64,000 nt of DNA from Rhizobium rosettiformans W3. GTDB taxonomy: Bacteria > Pseudomonadota > Alphaproteobacteria > Rhizobiales > Rhizobiaceae. Positions 63,163 to 64,000 of this stretch are shown piece after piece. The notes under the pieces were generated by a model. It was not told the DNA's origin and made no database searches. It worked only from the letters and a program-made list of their open reading frames with translations. Where the stretch lies: positions 124,001 to 188,000 of the forward strand of contig NZ_STGU01000009.1 in NCBI RefSeq assembly GCF_004912135.1, written 5' to 3'. Within the stretch, counting starts at the first letter, position 1. Each line of letters begins with the position of its first letter. Position numbers and translations under genes: made by a program.

Positions 63163-64000
63163 ATGCACAGAAAAACATCCGCACTGACAGGCAACAAAAT
63201 GCTAGGTCTGGAGCGAAGCGCTCTCATCGGCGCAGTGACCGCGATCTTCTTTTTCGTCATCAGCACCGCGCTAACCGTTTATACAGTCCAGAACGTCAGA
63301 GACAGCAATGCGAGAGTGACGCAGACGCATGGTCTTGTGGTGGCGCTCGACCTGCTTTTGATCGACATACAAGATGCAGAAACGGGATTACGTGGCTTTC
63401 TCCTGACCTCTGAGGAGGCCTATCTTGCGCCATATCACCGTGCCCTCCCACAGATTCAGACCCGAATGGACACAATCAGCTCGGCTGCCACAGCCGAGAT
63501 GCGCGAGCGTGGGAGTGTCGAGGAACTTCGGGCGTTTGTCTCGTCCAAACTCGAAGTGATGGCACAAACACTGGAGGTCTTCGAGACTCGAGGAGAGGCC
63601 GAAGCACTGGCTCTGGTGAAAACAGACCGCGGTCGCAGCGATATGGATGGCATCCGCAACGTCATCTCCCAACTGCGCAGCGAGGCTGGTGAAGAGCGGA
63701 GCCAGCGCCTGAGCGAGATGGATACGTCTTACATTATCGCCTGGGTGAGCGCCCTAGCGTCCGGGCTGCTGGGTATTATCCTAACCCTCGCAATCTCCGC
63801 ACTTGTGAGAAAATCTACTCTGGCGCAGAAGCGCGAACAGTGGCTGCGAGACGCACAGGTCGGGCTGGCTGCATCCGTCACCGGTGAACAGCAGATCGGG
63901 AAACTTGGCGAAAACATCCTCGGCTTCCTCACCAACTATCTCGGTGCCGTTGCAGGTGCCATTTATATAGAAAATGCCGGCCGCTTTCATCGCATGGCCG
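63163..64000 (+). CDS. CHASE3-domain sensor protein, 5' part
   Basis: Runs off the right end after 279 codons. TM1 is at about 18-42, then a CHASE3 extracytoplasmic domain (about 43-185) with the signature LLIDIQDAETGLRGFLLTSEEAYLAPY (about 67-93). TM2 is at about 189-212, followed by a short linker and the beginning of a GAF-like domain (WLRDAQVGLAASVTGEQQIGKLGENILGF). This order is typical of hybrid histidine kinases, so a kinase is expected beyond the window. ATG 63163 or 63199. Confidence 0.8.
   Translation, partial: MHRKTSALTGNKMLGLERSALIGAVTAIFFFVISTALTVYTVQNVRDSNARVTQTHGLVVALDLLLIDIQDAETGLRGFLLTSEEAYLAPYHRALPQIQTRMDTISSAATAEMRERGSVEELRAFVSSKLEVMAQTLEVFETRGEAEALALVKTDRGRSDMDGIRNVISQLRSEAGEERSQRLSEMDTSYIIAWVSALASGLLGIILTLAISALVRKSTLAQKREQWLRDAQVGLAASVTGEQQIGKLGENILGFLTNYLGAVAGAIYIENAGRFHRMA

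Overview
The window is chromosomal DNA from an alphaproteobacterium of the family Rhizobiaceae (Agrobacterium/Rhizobium group). The evidence is a short-form HisG with its HisZ partner, a mannosylfructose-phosphate synthase/phosphatase pair as in Agrobacterium, RIME-type intergenic palindromes, the DUF1476 (F-ATPase zeta subunit) gene, a LsrB/VtlR-like LysR regulator beside a DUF1127 gene, and the high third-position GC of almost all genes. All identifications come from reading the sequence; no database search was run.

Positions 1-49.4 kb are mostly ordinary core genome. In order: a possible groEL 3' end with a terminator; a PAS-like hypothetical; a nu-class-like GST; DoxX; the hisS-hisZ-hisG operon; a RelB/RelE-type toxin-antitoxin pair; a possible metal-stress pair (Met/His-rich secreted protein, DUF305); a HAD hydrolase; two convergent Tag-family glycosylases; two L,D-transpeptidases; an outer-membrane barrel; the glycolate oxidase genes glcD-glcE-DUF4870-glcF with a divergent LysR regulator; DUF6880 and DUF3422 proteins; a FadR-type regulator; mfpsA-mfppB; a Nudix hydrolase; pit behind a near-consensus PHO box; rsmE; gshA; a DUF937 protein; a chemoreceptor; DUF1127 and a divergent LysR gene; TetR; patatin; AdhP; a dienelactone hydrolase; MAPEG; guaB; DUF1476; an exported metallo-hydrolase; an MFS transporter; a VOC protein; rlmE; ppx; and tRNA-Gln(CUG).

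From 49,403 to 60,646 there is an 11.2-kb genomic island in the 3' end of tRNA-Gln, bounded by a perfect 17-bp direct repeat. It carries a tyrosine integrase, a small conserved ORF, an HUH-type rolling-circle-like protein, a PGN_0703-type putative restriction endonuclease, a DUF2958 protein, and an XRE repressor divergent from a translationally coupled pair: an RNase J-like metallo-beta-lactamase/beta-CASP nuclease and a protein with a PD-(D/E)xK-like motif. Next come a 377-aa protein that looks like two catalytically degenerate serine-recombinase domains in tandem plus an unknown C-terminal domain, and three small proteins, two of them apparently membrane-bound or exported. A duplicated intergenic element precedes two of these genes. 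The coupled nuclease pair and the degenerate recombinase protein are the best candidates for an undescribed system, plausibly anti-phage or plasmid defence, but that function is inferred from domains and location only.

Beyond the right att repeat lies the frameshifted remnant of a second integrase with its own 13-bp-period repeats, suggesting serial integration at the same tRNA. Then come a compact tyrosine recombinase, an AraC regulator, and the 5' part of a CHASE3 sensor protein that runs off the window.
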